In this document: piece after piece, positions 45,606 to 56,875 of the stretch
Position numbering within the stretch: the first letter of the stretch is position 1
Layout of the letters: every line of letters starts with the position of its first letter
Source: Hofstenia miamia
Taxonomy: Eukaryota; Xenacoelomorpha; Acoela
Assembly: GCA_004352715.1 (NCBI GenBank)
Contig: SCFE01000004.1
Location: 4,791,073-4,855,072, forward strand
Direction of reading: 5' to 3'
Length of the DNA stretch: 64,000 nt
Program-made: the position numbers and the translations under genes
Notes under the pieces: model-generated
Database searches by the model: none
Seen by the model: only the letters and a program-made list of their open reading frames with translations
What the model was told of the DNA's origin: nothing

Positions 45606-46176
45606 CAGGGGGTACCCATAAGTTTCTGCAGTAAAGGAAAAACACATGAAAAAAACCAGCAAATATTTATTAATCAACATCTTTCAGATGTTCAAAATAG
45701 CTTCCACCACTCTTGATGCATCGTTGCCATCGATCAGGTAATTTATTTATTCCATGAATTTACAAAGTTGGTTCTTTCGTGTACAGCTACAGTCGGAGTT
45801 TCGGATCAAACTATCGTTGATCTCCTTATGGACATCTTCTGTCGTCAATCTACGTTTCCAGCCGTAATAAATCAATTTTCTGATGTCTTCGCGAGAAAAA
45901 TCCATGACTTTACTTGAAACAAACAGTTGAGAAAATTCGAATGATCAACCGTAACAGCGCAAGCAGAGGTGAAGCTTCGGTGTGAGCTGCAATCATGAAG
46001 CGCTGAGCCTTCGATCAATGGTCAAGATTGTTAACAACGCACGAAAGCAAGAAAACCGAGCTTTTTAATGCGAGAAAAGCACAAGATGTTAATACTGAAT
46101 TTTACAAGTTTGTGGATGCCACGAATTCTTCAACAAATTAATTTCTGTCACTGCAGAAACTTATGGGTACCCCCTG
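45606..46176 (-). mobile_element. Mariner deletion derivative
   Basis: Perfect 27-bp terminal inverted repeats (45,606-45,632 and 46,150-46,176), beginning CAGGGGGTACCCATAAGTTT, with TA on both sides (45,604-45,605; 46,177-46,178), the mariner target. At 571 bp it is less than half the length of an autonomous mariner (about 1.3 kb). The perfect TIRs suggest relatively recent mobility in trans. Confidence 0.95.
45670..45905 (-). pseudogene. Internally deleted mariner transposase
   Basis: From an ATG at 45,905 the minus strand encodes about 52 residues of the N-terminal DNA-binding region (MDFSREDIRKLIYYGW...), then a stop. In the next frame the C-terminus follows directly (LPDRWQRCIKSGGSYFE, then HLKDVD and a stop at 45,670-45,672), which is the characteristic end of mariner transposases. 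The whole D,D34D catalytic domain is missing. It cannot encode active transposase. Confidence 0.9.
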
Positions 46177-46665
46177 TATAATACCTTACATGTAAATACA
46201 CAAATATTTCTATGTACATGTGAACAATCAATGTGGCCAGCAAAAATTAGCACAAAAAGTTGTCCACTATTAATTAAGTTAATTAATCAGATGTAAGATA
46301 TGAGGGTGTTCGTAGACATCTTGTATGTATAATATTTCTTATGTTTCCTATGAATTTGGATCAAAATCAATGGGTTAGCCTTCGGGTAGCTATCCAGCTA
46401 TTTGATGACATTTGCTATAAGTGATTGGGAATCAATAGGAAAGCTAAAGGTAGAAAAACTCTTATCTGTAAACTTAACCTATGAACACACTTTCATAAAC
46501 AGGATACCGGCTGCACAAAGGATGAATAAGATAAAAGCTGGCATGTAGCTTTACCAGAATTCTGATAAAGAATGAAATTGGCGATCCTGAGTGCTACTAA
46601 TAAGTTCAAACGTTTAGCTTTCCAGTTGTATAATTGATCAAACCTGATGAAATACAAAATAACTT

Positions 46666-48010
46666 CAAAGCAGGACCGTAGCCACAGGAGTGCAAGGAGG
46701 TGCATAGCACCCCAAACAAAAATTATTGCACCCCAAACTTAAATAAAAAATCTGCTGCTGAAAGTTGCTAAGTCTTATATTTCTAAAGAATCAAAACTCA
46801 ATTGTAAAAAAACATTATTAGCTCCCATTTTCATATAGAGAAGTCTTATTTAACTATTTTGCTGATGTTATTAATCCTATTCTACCTGTTTTTTTGCAAC
46901 TCAGACTTGAGAACTGAGGATTTCTTCCCCCCCCTGAAAAACTGGATTAGATTATGATACAAATTATGAAATTTTGCACAAATAATATTTATATCAGCAC
47001 CTTCAATTTTGAACATCCAGTAATGTGATGTCATTATTTTCAAATCTGAAAATTTAGAAATTTTTTAAAATAAACTTAATATTAGTTTTTGCTGGTGGAA
47101 ATGATTCATTTAATTACAAATAATTCCTAACTTATCAAACTAATCAATACTAAATTGCTATCAAACCTACCGACCTTTTTCAATGCTTCTGTGTTGCTTG
47201 TGCAGCTACAATTTGAACCCTTGCCTTTAGGGGGTCATTCCCATCCTAAGTTTGGGAATTCTGCTTTTCAATATATTATAATATTTGCAAAAAATAATTT
47301 TCTCACTTTCCAAAATATGAATGATTTATAGCTTAGATTTGAAAAGCATAACTTTTAAATATGCAATTTTAATATTTTTTGCATTCTTAGAGAATTTCAA
47401 ACATATATGTAAGTACAAAATGCAACTCGTATTGAAGAAATATTTATGGGTTTTCAAAAAATGAATACATTTTCCCTAATGTAAGTGTACAATCAGGACT
47501 AGTATATTATATAAAAGATATTTTTAAAAATTTTAAATATTAAGACCTTTAAAATTTATAAAAGTATTCATATGATAATAAAAAAAACTATTAGTGTTTG
47601 AGTTTTTTTGAAAAATCTCTATTTTCTTCTTAATATTTTATTGCTTCTAGTGCAAATCATATTAATATGTATTGCAAATAATACTTAATCTGCTGATTGA
47701 GTTATGAACTTTGCTATTAAATATATTTGTTATGTAATTATGACTACTTACAAATTGCAAATTCTACAATGCAAATACCAAGTTAACTCATTCAAAAAGG
47801 CTAGGATTCAAAAATTTTGGAATCTAAAATATTAGAGGTAATCTAATTCCTCACCTATATCCTAAACCAGTGGCATAAATGACACAAAATCAGAAGATTT
47901 TAATCTAAAATTGAATTGTTACATAATACTAATTATTCTACTATTTTTAAAAAAATCTGCTTTCTGTTATTATATATCCCATTGAAAATTTAACTGATGC
48001 ATTTTCTGTA
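46666..48010. other. AT-rich sequence with possible hAT-like end
   Basis: CAGGACCGTAGCCACAGGAGTGCAAGG at 46,672 resembles the start of a non-autonomous hAT-like element and is followed by repeated GCACCCCAAAC. No matching opposite end is visible before the gap at 48,017. The remainder is A/T-rich with no gene. Confidence 0.35.
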
Positions 48011-49033
48011 TATATANNNNNNNNNNNNNNNNNNNNNNNNNNNNNNNNNNNNNNNNNNNNNNNNNNNNNNNNNNNNNNNNNNNNNNNNNNNNNNNNNNNN
48101 NNNNNNNNNNNNNNNNNNNNNNNNNNNNNNNNNNNNNNNNNNNNNNNNNNNNNNNNNNNNNNNNNNNNNNNNNNNNNNNNNNNNNNNNNNNNNNNNNNNN
48201 NNNNNNNNNNNNNNNNNNNNNNNNNNNNNNNNNNNNNNNNNNNNNNNNNNNNNNNNNNNNNNNNNNNNNNNNNNNNNNNNNNNNNNNNNNNNNNNNNNNN
48301 NNNNNNNNNNNNNNNNNNNNNNNNNNNNNNNNNNNNNNNNNNNNNNNNNNNNNNNNNNNNNNNNNNNNNNNNNNNNNNNNNNNNNNNNNNNNNNNNNNNN
48401 NNNNNNNNNNNNNNNNNNNNNNNNNNNNNNNNNNNNNNNNNNNNNNNNNNNNNNNNNNNNNNNNNNNNNNNNNNNNNNNNNNNNNNNNNNNNNNNNNNNN
48501 NNNNNNNNNNNNNNNNNNNNNNNNNNNNNNNNNNNNNNNNNNNNNNNNNNNNNNNNNNNNNNNNNNNNNNNNNNNNNNNNNNNNNNNNNNNNNNNNNNNN
48601 NNNNNNNNNNNNNNNNNNNNNNNNNNNNNNNNNNNNNNNNNNNNNNNNNNNNNNNNNNNNNNNNNNNNNNNNNNNNNNNNNNNNNNNNNNNNNNNNNNNN
48701 NNNNNNNNNNNNNNNNNNNNNNNNNNNNNNNNNNNNNNNNNNNNNNNNNNNNNNNNNNNNNNNNNNNNNNNNNNNNNNNNNNNNNNNNNNNNNNNNNNNN
48801 NNNNNNNNNNNNNNNNNNNNNNNNNNNNNNNNNNNNNNNNNNNNNNNNNNNNNNNNNNNNNNNNNNNNNNNNNNNNNNNNNNNNNNNNNNNNNNNNNNNN
48901 NNNNNNNNNNNNNNNNNNNNNNNNNNNNNNNNNNNNNNNNNNNNNNNNNNNNNNNNNNNNNNNNNNNNNNNNNNNNNNNNNNNNNNNNNNNNNNNNNNNN
49001 NNNNNNNNNNNNNNNNTATATATATATATATAT
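48011..49033. other. AT microsatellite with 1,000-N gap
   Basis: TATATA at 48,011-48,016, Ns at 48,017-49,016 (exactly 1,000, a placeholder) and (TA)n at 49,017-49,033. Confidence 0.95.
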
Positions 49034-49149
49034 TGTAGCATCGACTGATTTAGAGTTAGAGTAATATTAAAGTACAAATAACATCTACAGTAGGGGGCGT
49101 AATAAACAACTGAGAGAAAGTCTATGAAAGCAGCTAACCATGTGGCATA

Positions 49150-49435
49150 AATAAAGCAAAAAAATGACTAAATTTTTCCCAAAAATAAGCAGTTATTTTA
49201 TATCCAAAATCGTTATAAAACCGTTTTAAAGAATCAATTTATGAATAAATGGATTTTACTCTAATGTTGATTAACCAAAAAATAACAATTTAAATACCAA
49301 AACCGTTTTCGTCATTAAATAACCAAAAATTAACCAAAACCATTTTCATTATAAAATGACCAAAAATAAACGGTGTTATATTAACCATAACTGTTGCAGT
49401 TCAAAAATAACCGAAAAATAACCGTTAGCACATGA
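49150..49435 (+). repeat. Degenerate AAAAATAACCG repeat region
   Basis: About ten diverged occurrences of (C/A)CAAAAATAA(C/A)C(G/A)(G/T)TT or its complement AACGGTTATTTT lie between 49,150 and 49,435. It looks like an old short-period minisatellite. No coding potential. Confidence 0.55.
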
Positions 49436-49742
49436 GACAAAAATTAAGAGTAAAACCATGATTAGTGAATTTCACTAGAACTTTATGGCTGAAGCCAGAG
49501 TGGACAATCACAGCCATTGCAAATTAATTTAACGATAAGCAATGCCATTAAGTTTCTGATCAGGGGAGAACCGGATGTAAAATCACAAGGGCGATGCACT
49601 TATCAGCCCTCAGACCTACCTCCAGCCCTTCCTCCAAACAAAACAAATTTAGCTCATTATTGTAATGATTATTTAGCTTAGAAAAATTGAATGAGCGAAA
49701 TCAAAAGTTTTTGATTTTGAATAGAAAGGACCGATCGCCACT

Positions 49743-49946
49743 CCAATATATATATATATATANNNNNNNNNNNNNNNNNNNNNNNNNNNNNNNNNNNNNN
49801 NNNNNNNNNNNNNNNNNNNNNNNNNNNNNNNNNNNNNNNNNNNNNNNNNNNNNNNNNNNNNNNNNNNNNNNNNNNNNNNNNNNNNNNNNNNNNNNNNNNN
49901 NNNNNNNNNNNNNNNNNNNNNNNNNNNNNNNNNNNNNNNNNNNNNN

Positions 49947-49988
<42 letters not shown>
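49743..49988. other. AT microsatellite with 184-N gap
   Basis: (AT)n at 49,746-49,762, Ns at 49,763-49,946 and (AT)n with one AC interruption at 49,947-49,988. Confidence 0.95.
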
Positions 49989-50712
49989 TTTTTTGATGAA
50001 CTTAACAAACGGAACCAGTATAATTAATGTTTATGTTATCAATTACTAACAATGAATTATTTCTCCCTACACCTTAACAATGCAAATATTATTAGGCTGG
50101 CTAACACACTTATTGTTCCGTAGATCTGTGGATGAGGCGAGCTTCGAATACAGGCTGATGCACTGTTAGCTCTTATAATTTCAATAGGAATCACTTCTTT
50201 ACTTTTGTAGTAGAGGGATCTCTAAAATTATTTACCTTCTTAGACTTTAAAGAATCTAATCAGAAAATTTAGGCCAATCCCTGCCCAGGCTGAATCCTCT
50301 CCAACCTACTTAGTTCCAATTCGACATATTTTCATGAGATTTTTTAAGAGGTTTTTTACAATTTTGCGGCTTGCTAGTGTAGCATAATTCACCAAATTAG
50401 CTGCTAAGGAGAAAAAGAAGTCAGTCAAAGGAAAGAAAAAGAAAAACAAAAATGATTAGAAATTTATTTACTAATTTAATTTCTTGTATTTTGCAACTAA
50501 GATTTATTAAATACAAATGTAAAAAATTAGTTCTTGTCGAAAAAACTAATNNNNNNNNNNNNNNNNNNNNNTCTTAGACTTTAAAGAATCTAATCAGAAA
50601 ATTTAGGCCAATCCCTGCCCAGGCTGAATCCTCTCCAACCTACTTAGTTCCAATTCGACATATTTTCATGAGATTTTTTAAGAGGTTTTTTTACAATTTT
50701 GCGGCTTGCTAG
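49989..50712. other. LTR left flank and duplicated contig end
   Basis: 50,239-50,550 repeats as 50,572-50,885 with one single-T length difference, separated by 21 Ns (50,551-50,571). The first copy includes an LTR start at 50,378. This is most likely an unmerged contig overlap, not two LTRs. Confidence 0.85.
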
Positions 50713-51818
50713 TGTAGCATAATTCACCAAATTAGCTGCTAAGGAGAAAAAGAAGTCAGTCAAAGGAAAGAAAAAGAAAAACAAAAATGATTAGAAATTT
50801 ATTTACTAATTTAATTTCTTGTATTTTGCAACTAAGATTTATTAAATACAAATGTAAAAAATTAGTTCTTGTCGAAAAAACTAATTAGGCAAAATGAAGA
50901 GGACGAAAACGCTTCTCATTATTTTTAGACAACTTTGGCAGATAATTAATTTGAAAATTTAAATCGACAGGTACTTTTTGAAAATAACTATAGATAGAGT
51001 GAAACCATTGGAGAAATTGTTGAAGTAAATTCTTCGGAATTCTTATCTTTAGTTTGATCGTGGTTTGTTTAATTAATTTCAATGTCTAACTAAACGGTTT
51101 GTGTCGACTGTCGAGTAGTGGTTAGGATTCCATGACAGGAAAGATTCAAGGTTCTACGCCGCTAACCAAAAAACTGAACTTAAGTTAAGTATATTGAATA
51201 GGAGTTTTCTGACTATTGATTCCTTTGTACATGTAAATTTGGCGATAAGGCTAGCAAAGCCAAAACGTAGGATATGTTACTATTTTTTCTAGTTCTAAAT
51301 TTATGACTATAAAGTGACCAATGACCATTTATTATATTATAACTATTACATGTAGAATAGGAAACTGCTACTTGTTTAATTAATTATTTTAATGCCAAAA
51401 GTTTTCAGTAATGGCTCTTTGCATATTAGTTAATTAAGCAGCTAGTAACAAGCCCATTTGCAATAGATTATTACTTGTTACAACATGAACTTAAGTCGAG
51501 TTGTGTCGAGCCTTTCGTAAGCAGTGCCTTAAGTTAGGGTGCACATAAGTAGAGCAATTGAGCTGAGTGCTGGAGACATTTCAATGGAAATGTTGCTGAT
51601 CTTTGGAGAACAGCGTCGAGCGCCCAACTATTGGAGTCACTGCGAAGCTACTTCACCTAAATAGTGATGGTTAAATTTTCTGTTAATAATAGTTAATAGG
51701 AATAGTTACCAATAAAGCGAAGCAGTAAGAAACCATTAGATCCTACCCGCTAGTTCACCACATAATCAAATACGGAGATTTGAATAAATGGATGTCAAGC
51801 CTGGTAGGAGATGCTACA
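50713..51818 (+). repeat. Solo gypsy LTR, 1,106 bp, with 4-bp target duplication
   Basis: TGTAGCATAATTC to GGTAGGAGATGCTACA, flanked by CTAG on both sides (50,709-50,712 and 51,819-51,822). It is the best full-length LTR here: TATA-like CTATAGATAG near 50,988, the tRNA-Glu-like box at 51,116-51,160, and CACCTAAATAGTG at 51,654. The 4-bp duplication agrees with GTAG for the element at 14,021-31,775. Confidence 0.93.
51116..51160 (+). promoter_or_regulatory. tRNA-Glu-like A/B-box region inside LTR
   Basis: TAGTGGTTAGGATTCC (51,116-51,131) is identical to the D-arm/A-box region of animal tRNA-Glu as I know it, and GGTTCTACGCC 34 bases after its start resembles a B box (GGTTCGANTCC). Other LTR copies keep TAGTAGTGGT...GGATCC and GATTCAAGG at the same place. 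It could be a tRNA-derived insertion or internal Pol III promoter relic; function is not shown. Confidence 0.45.
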
Positions 51819-51822
51819 CTAG

Positions 51823-53642
51823 ATCAAAGTAAGGTATCTTAGAGTAGAAATTATCAATAAAATCTGGGCATTGAATTGAAAATACAAAATCAGTTCTTCT
51901 GGAGTATAGGATACTAATATACAATTTCAGAATGTTAAAAAACTACATAGAATTCACTAAAACTGTATTTTACTTGTTTAATTTTAGCCTATCTTTTCCA
52001 AATGCTTAGTCCAACCCCATGCCAGTGCAGGTCTATATCTGACTTCAACTCCTAATAACAGAGGAATGCACAGGATTGGAGATCATTTCGTATTAAACTG
52101 ACACAAAAAACATTTAGTTAAGCTTTGCTACTTGCATTAATTGGAATTATTATTAGCATTGTTATATAATTCACAATACAAGTTAAGGTATATAGAAAGC
52201 GTGTTCAAATTATTTTCACCTTAGAAATCTATAATTTCATAAACTTTTCATTCAAAATGGTTATATTTCTCTTTCTTAGTTTCACTTAAGTAGCACATTA
52301 AGTTGCGCCTTATCATAAATTACAGACACACAGGAGTAGGTAATTTTTAATTGCAACTCTACAGATAGGATTGTTTCTAGTTTAGTAAATTAATCATATT
52401 TGCGTTTCAGACAATAGATTATTGCCAACTTTTGGAAATAATTAGAATGAAAATATTAGATAAAATATCATAGTAAGTTAAGTAGTTTGGTATTAATAAA
52501 AGTAAATATATAACACATAAAAAATTTTTCAAAGAAAAATCATCATTGCGACAACAAAAAGAACTACTTGCGCTTCATAAATCTGTTAGCATTAAGAAAA
52601 AAATCAAAAGCTAGATATTGCCAGTAATTATAATCACCAATTGAAAGTTTGGTTCTGCCATAGATACCCTATGCAAATGCTGTGATCATAGTTTAATTTC
52701 TTTAGGTTTGACATGAAAAGATGAGGTGTCCGACAGAATAGCACAATGGTGCAAAATAAGGTTAATGTCAAGCCTTTAATATACATAAAACTGTGAATTT
52801 GGTGGTGGAAGCATAATATATTTTTGGGTCATCAAATTTTGCAGCACCGACAACAGCCAATGCTACATAAATTCACTAGACAGGATAATAGTGTTTTTGG
52901 AATAGGGCATTGATTATATATTTGGACAAGATTTAAGTGAATCTTAAATAATTTGCAATACATTTCTTAAAGTATTAAATAGGTTAATTAATTTCCAATT
53001 ATTGCAATAATTGCAATATCAATTTAATATTGTCTACCCCTACAGACATAGAGTAGAACCAATACTTAACTAAATATGCATTATGTAATATGATTGTTAT
53101 ATGTAGAGTTGTTCACAGGGTTTCCCCGCATTGAGCAAACAAAGTGGGTCGAAGTCCCTCAAATTCTTTGGAAATATTGATGAATTCAACTATAAGAAAT
53201 GCATTTCACCACCTTAATTTGGAATTTTTTAATATTTTTATCGAAAAATTTTTATTTAACCAGTCAAAGAAAATTTTGAAAATCTGACTGAGAGACATTC
53301 CACACCTTGCGTTCGCCACTTGTTAGTGTAATCTTATAGACTATTGTTTCATCCTTAACTGAACTTAAAACTGAACATCACGGATCAATGCGTTATTGTC
53401 TAAATCTTGCTTAAAAATTAGCACTATTCCCAATTTTGAGAATGTTGTTATTACTTTTAGGCGTGATCATGTATCAAGAAAGTAAAGACTTATTGTAGCC
53501 GGGTGGAAATATTTAATCAAAGTAATGTACTTATGCTTAAGGATATTAAATCACACTTAATTTTAATGGTTTTAATACAGTTTCAAGCATAGACCATTTC
53601 AAGGAATTGTCTTTATTAAATTTAATGTAGATCCTGAAACAT
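51823..53642. other. AT-rich intergenic sequence
   Basis: No gene or mobile element recognised. A GGGTTTCCCCGCATTGAGC segment at 53,118 and TTGCGTTCGCCACTTG at 53,306 hint at hAT-like ends but do not pair convincingly. Confidence 0.45.
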
Positions 53643-53907
53643 CATATCATTGGTGGGATTCTAAAATGTCGTAAGTCCGAAGTTGAGTAAAATCACTTTA
53701 TGGGATTTCCCAAAGCTATTTTAGTATACCCATGTGATGTCAAAACTTCAGACCTCTGGACCAATCAGATTTCGTTTTACAGCCAAAATATGAAAATTCG
53801 TATATGGTATAACCATCGTGATTCAAAACAAATTTAAATAGTTTTTTGTCTCTCCTGAAAAGTTAACATTTCATAGATATGAGTTTTGGGATCCCACCGA
53901 CGATATG
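53643..53907 (+). mobile_element. Small inverted-repeat element (MITE-like), 265 bp
   Basis: CATATCATTGGTGGGATTCT at the left end and the complement of the right end CATATCGTCGGTGGGATCCC pair over about 22 bp with 18 matches. No clear target duplication is seen, so superfamily is unassigned. The open frame at 53,886-54,074 starts inside the right end. Confidence 0.55.
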
Positions 53908-54206
53908 TTACAATTAAAGTGTACTTATCTCTAGTTATATTAAATTCAGCAATTAGACCATCTGTTATAGAAAATACACCAATTGATCCTCATCAATACA
54001 GGTATAAAGATTCAGTTGGCAAACAATCTAAAGATTGTATGAATTCATTATTATTTACTTATACAAACACTTAAATTTTATTGTGTGCTGACTTCATGAA
54101 CAAAGATCACTTTTGCGTTGTTAGGTAAATTTGAGACAAATTATATTGAATCGCGATTTGACATGTATAGTCTATTCATGGGAAGCATATATCATGTAAA
54201 GTTTAG

Positions 54207-56300
54207 GGTAAAATGGAGCATGTGGGCAAAGTGCCTATAACTCTTTCAATGTGAAAAAAGTCGTTATCTTTTTGCTATAAAGAATATGCCCTTTATTTAC
54301 AATATTGGTTTGGCATAATATTCAATTCTGTAATACTGCTCACAGAATTTTGTCATATTCATGTGTTCAAAACAGGTTATAAACTATTTGCAATTTTTCT
54401 CTCAGAAAATTCTTCAAAATTCAAAATAAACTGATTAAGTGTTATTTAGGCTGATAATTGTTTGTTGTATACATATGTGGGACATGTTGGAACACTTCAT
54501 GCCAACATGCTCTGAGCTGGTTTTTTTCACAACTTCACAGATTAAAACACTTACTCTGATTTCAAAATCATATACATACATATGTATATAGTTGATCTTA
54601 AATCAAAATGTTGTAATCTGTGAAGCACTAAAAAAACAAGCTCGGGTATGAAGTGTGCCAACATGCCCCACATGTTAATCATGAAACGAATTCTCGTAAA
54701 ACAATTACATATGAGGAATTTTCATTTAATAAATCATAATTTGCATATTCAGTTATAGCTTCAGTTCATTAAAGCAACTGATTATTTTTTTTAGTTCTGA
54801 AATCTTTAACAATATTTATTTAATTTCAGATAAAGGTTCAGAATTACATTTGAAAGAGCAACAGAGCCAGCTATTCAAATGAGCAGTTAATAATGACAGC
54901 AGTGCAAGTTTGTAAAAATGTTCTGCAAGTCTTAGAACATCTGCAGCAATTCATAGTGTCCCTTATCTTATACTCGCTCATTATGTTTAAAAAATGAAAA
55001 TCAGACTTATATTTTCCATAATATCAAAGACATTTCATAACATACAAAATACGACATTGTGATGAGGTTATTTGCTTCTTTGATAGGAAAATCGATTCAT
55101 TTTTTTTGGAATTTTTAAATTTCAATGCAGTGATATGCGCAGTTACACCGTTCTTTAATGAAGTTCATCCTTTTTTATTTTTTGAGTGTTATGCATAATA
55201 GCATTCATATTTACTTGTCAATATCAATGTTTTGGTTATATTTTCATTGTGATACACATATTAGATCTATTGCATACAATTTTATATTTTATGATGTACA
55301 TTGTGTAATGAAATAACCATGGTTGGCTTATTTGTGTCAAGATGACCCACACATTTTGCCAACATGCTCCAACATGGAATAAGTTAGCACAGAAATTTCA
55401 TAATCAAATTTGACATTAGAATGAATTCTTACCAGGGAAGCTCTAATGGGCTTCGTGTGAAAGGCAGTATACATTATACACATAAAAAAGTTCAAGACTA
55501 TATTGTAAGTCATAAAGTCAGAAAATGTCAAAATGTAGGTTTTGTGCCAACAAGCCCAATCCACCACTACTGATATTTTATAATCTGAAAAAATATCACT
55601 TTTAAAAGTTACTTAAATTCGAACAATTTGATGCTTATTAGTCATCAGCTAGTTTTAAAATGGAGGATGTAGAAATTATGATGCCACTGGAATTTCTTCA
55701 GGCTGCATTTGATCACGATATAGTTGCGTGTTATGTCTCAAATGAAATTTTTAGAAAATAGCAGGCTATTGCCAGAAAAAACTCAATTCTGGATGTATTA
55801 TTTGCATGGAAAATCAAAGTCATATTGAACATAGTGATTCATTTAATATCAAAGATCAAATTAGGCTTACTAAACCTACAATACAATGGTAAAATAGGCT
55901 TATGAAGTTTTCCAGAATTTAAAAAGTCTTACTATTTTTGCTGAATCTCAGAATAGGCTCTATGCAAAACACACTTATATGTTTATTCATGGATACATGC
56001 CAGAAGAACTACAGCTCAACTCTAACTGTGAGAACAAATGATTTTCGATGCTTTTAAATATTTTTTCAACTAATTTGCGTAAGTTAAAAAATTTGTAATA
56101 TGAATTTTCTAGTAGTGATGAATGTGCTTTGCGAAGGGTGAAGAAATATTGAATGTTGACTTTATATTTTACTATTTATAATGTTAAGGTGAAATTTTAT
56201 GCTGGTCGAATGCATAGAGTATGAATTCCAAAATATACTAAATATCACTTTTGATGATATGACAAAATGTAACCCTGCTGTTGGCATGCTTTACTTTTGG
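54207..56300. repeat. Region of dispersed inverted GGCATGTTGGCA repeats
   Basis: Copies of a GG(G/A)(G/A)CATGTTGGCA-type motif occur at about 54,227 (+), 54,486 (+), 54,660 (-), 55,355 (-), 55,545 (-) and 56,273 (+). 54,475-54,676 forms an imperfect 200-bp palindrome with arms of about 60 bp around ATACATACATATGTATAT. No gene is recognised. It may be one decayed DNA transposon with internal inverted repeats, or several short ones. Confidence 0.45.
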
Positions 56301-56833
56301 CTGAAAGGGTTTATTATATAGAAGACCTTGCCAGAGGTACAAACTAAGAATTTCATAAACCTTCCCACCTCACAAAATACTTGCAAAAACTGCACTATCA
56401 AAAATGTGAATAGAAACACAACTAAACAAGCTGAAGAAATTGTGGTGAATACTTTCTAAGTGTGTACAACGCTGTTGCTTACTCTTTGAATCTGCCAAGT
56501 AAACTGTGTTAAATACTTTCAAAGTGCGTATGCGCATAAAACTGCTGCTGGATTTTTATCTCACAGTTTCATTCATAAAGTAATTTCAAAGACATTGACG
56601 CACTAGTTAACATGGGAATGTGTTATAATTATAAAGTATATTACATATAATTGATCATGCATCAATTGTACAAAATTTTTTAGCTATTGCTCTCGCATAA
56701 TTCACTCGAACTTAAATATATTTACTATGGGTGTAGGTAGTATAAAAAGACACTACCCTACAAAATTCGAGAATTTGTGTTTGGAAACGCGGCCATTATT
56801 AGGTTTTTAAAATACAGTTATCATGAGATATAA

Positions 56834-56838
<5 letters not shown>
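56301..56838. other. Unassigned sequence before Tc1-like element
   Basis: No gene or repeat boundary recognised. Two related AACTGTGTTAAATACTTTC / GTGGTGAATACTTTC segments lie near 56,438 and 56,503. Confidence 0.4.

Positions 56839-56872
<34 letters not shown>
56839..56872. repeat. AT microsatellite
   Basis: Uninterrupted (AT)n of 34 bp whose last TA is also the target-site TA of the Tc1-like element. (TA)n tracts offer many targets for TA-specific transposons. Confidence 0.9.

Positions 56873-56875
<3 letters not shown>

Larger units (their letters stand above)
45341..46665 (+). repeat. Repeat 'C', most complete copy
   Basis: 45,345-45,478 matches 13,886-14,018; 45,478-45,600 matches 31,780-31,905; 46,177-46,560 matches 31,905-32,290; 46,618-46,655 matches 15,848-15,885. 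It is interrupted by a mariner element at 45,606-46,176. The start and end are not defined and no coding region is seen. It may be an LTR or non-autonomous element of another family. Confidence 0.6.

Noticed and set aside
47947-49077. Open frames of 355-376 residues across 48-49 kb
   Set aside because: These are created by the 1,000-N gap flanked by AT microsatellite.
51110-51165. A functional tRNA-Glu gene
   Set aside because: There is no acceptor stem or anticodon arm; only A- and B-box-like segments are present inside an LTR.
53118-53330. hAT-like small element between CAGGGTTTCCCCGC and GCGTTCGCCACTTG
   Set aside because: The two ends do not pair as inverted repeats and no 8-bp duplication is seen.
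55660-55764. 34-codon plus-strand open frame with protein-like composition
   Set aside because: Too short, no recognised motif, and no neighbouring exon could be identified.
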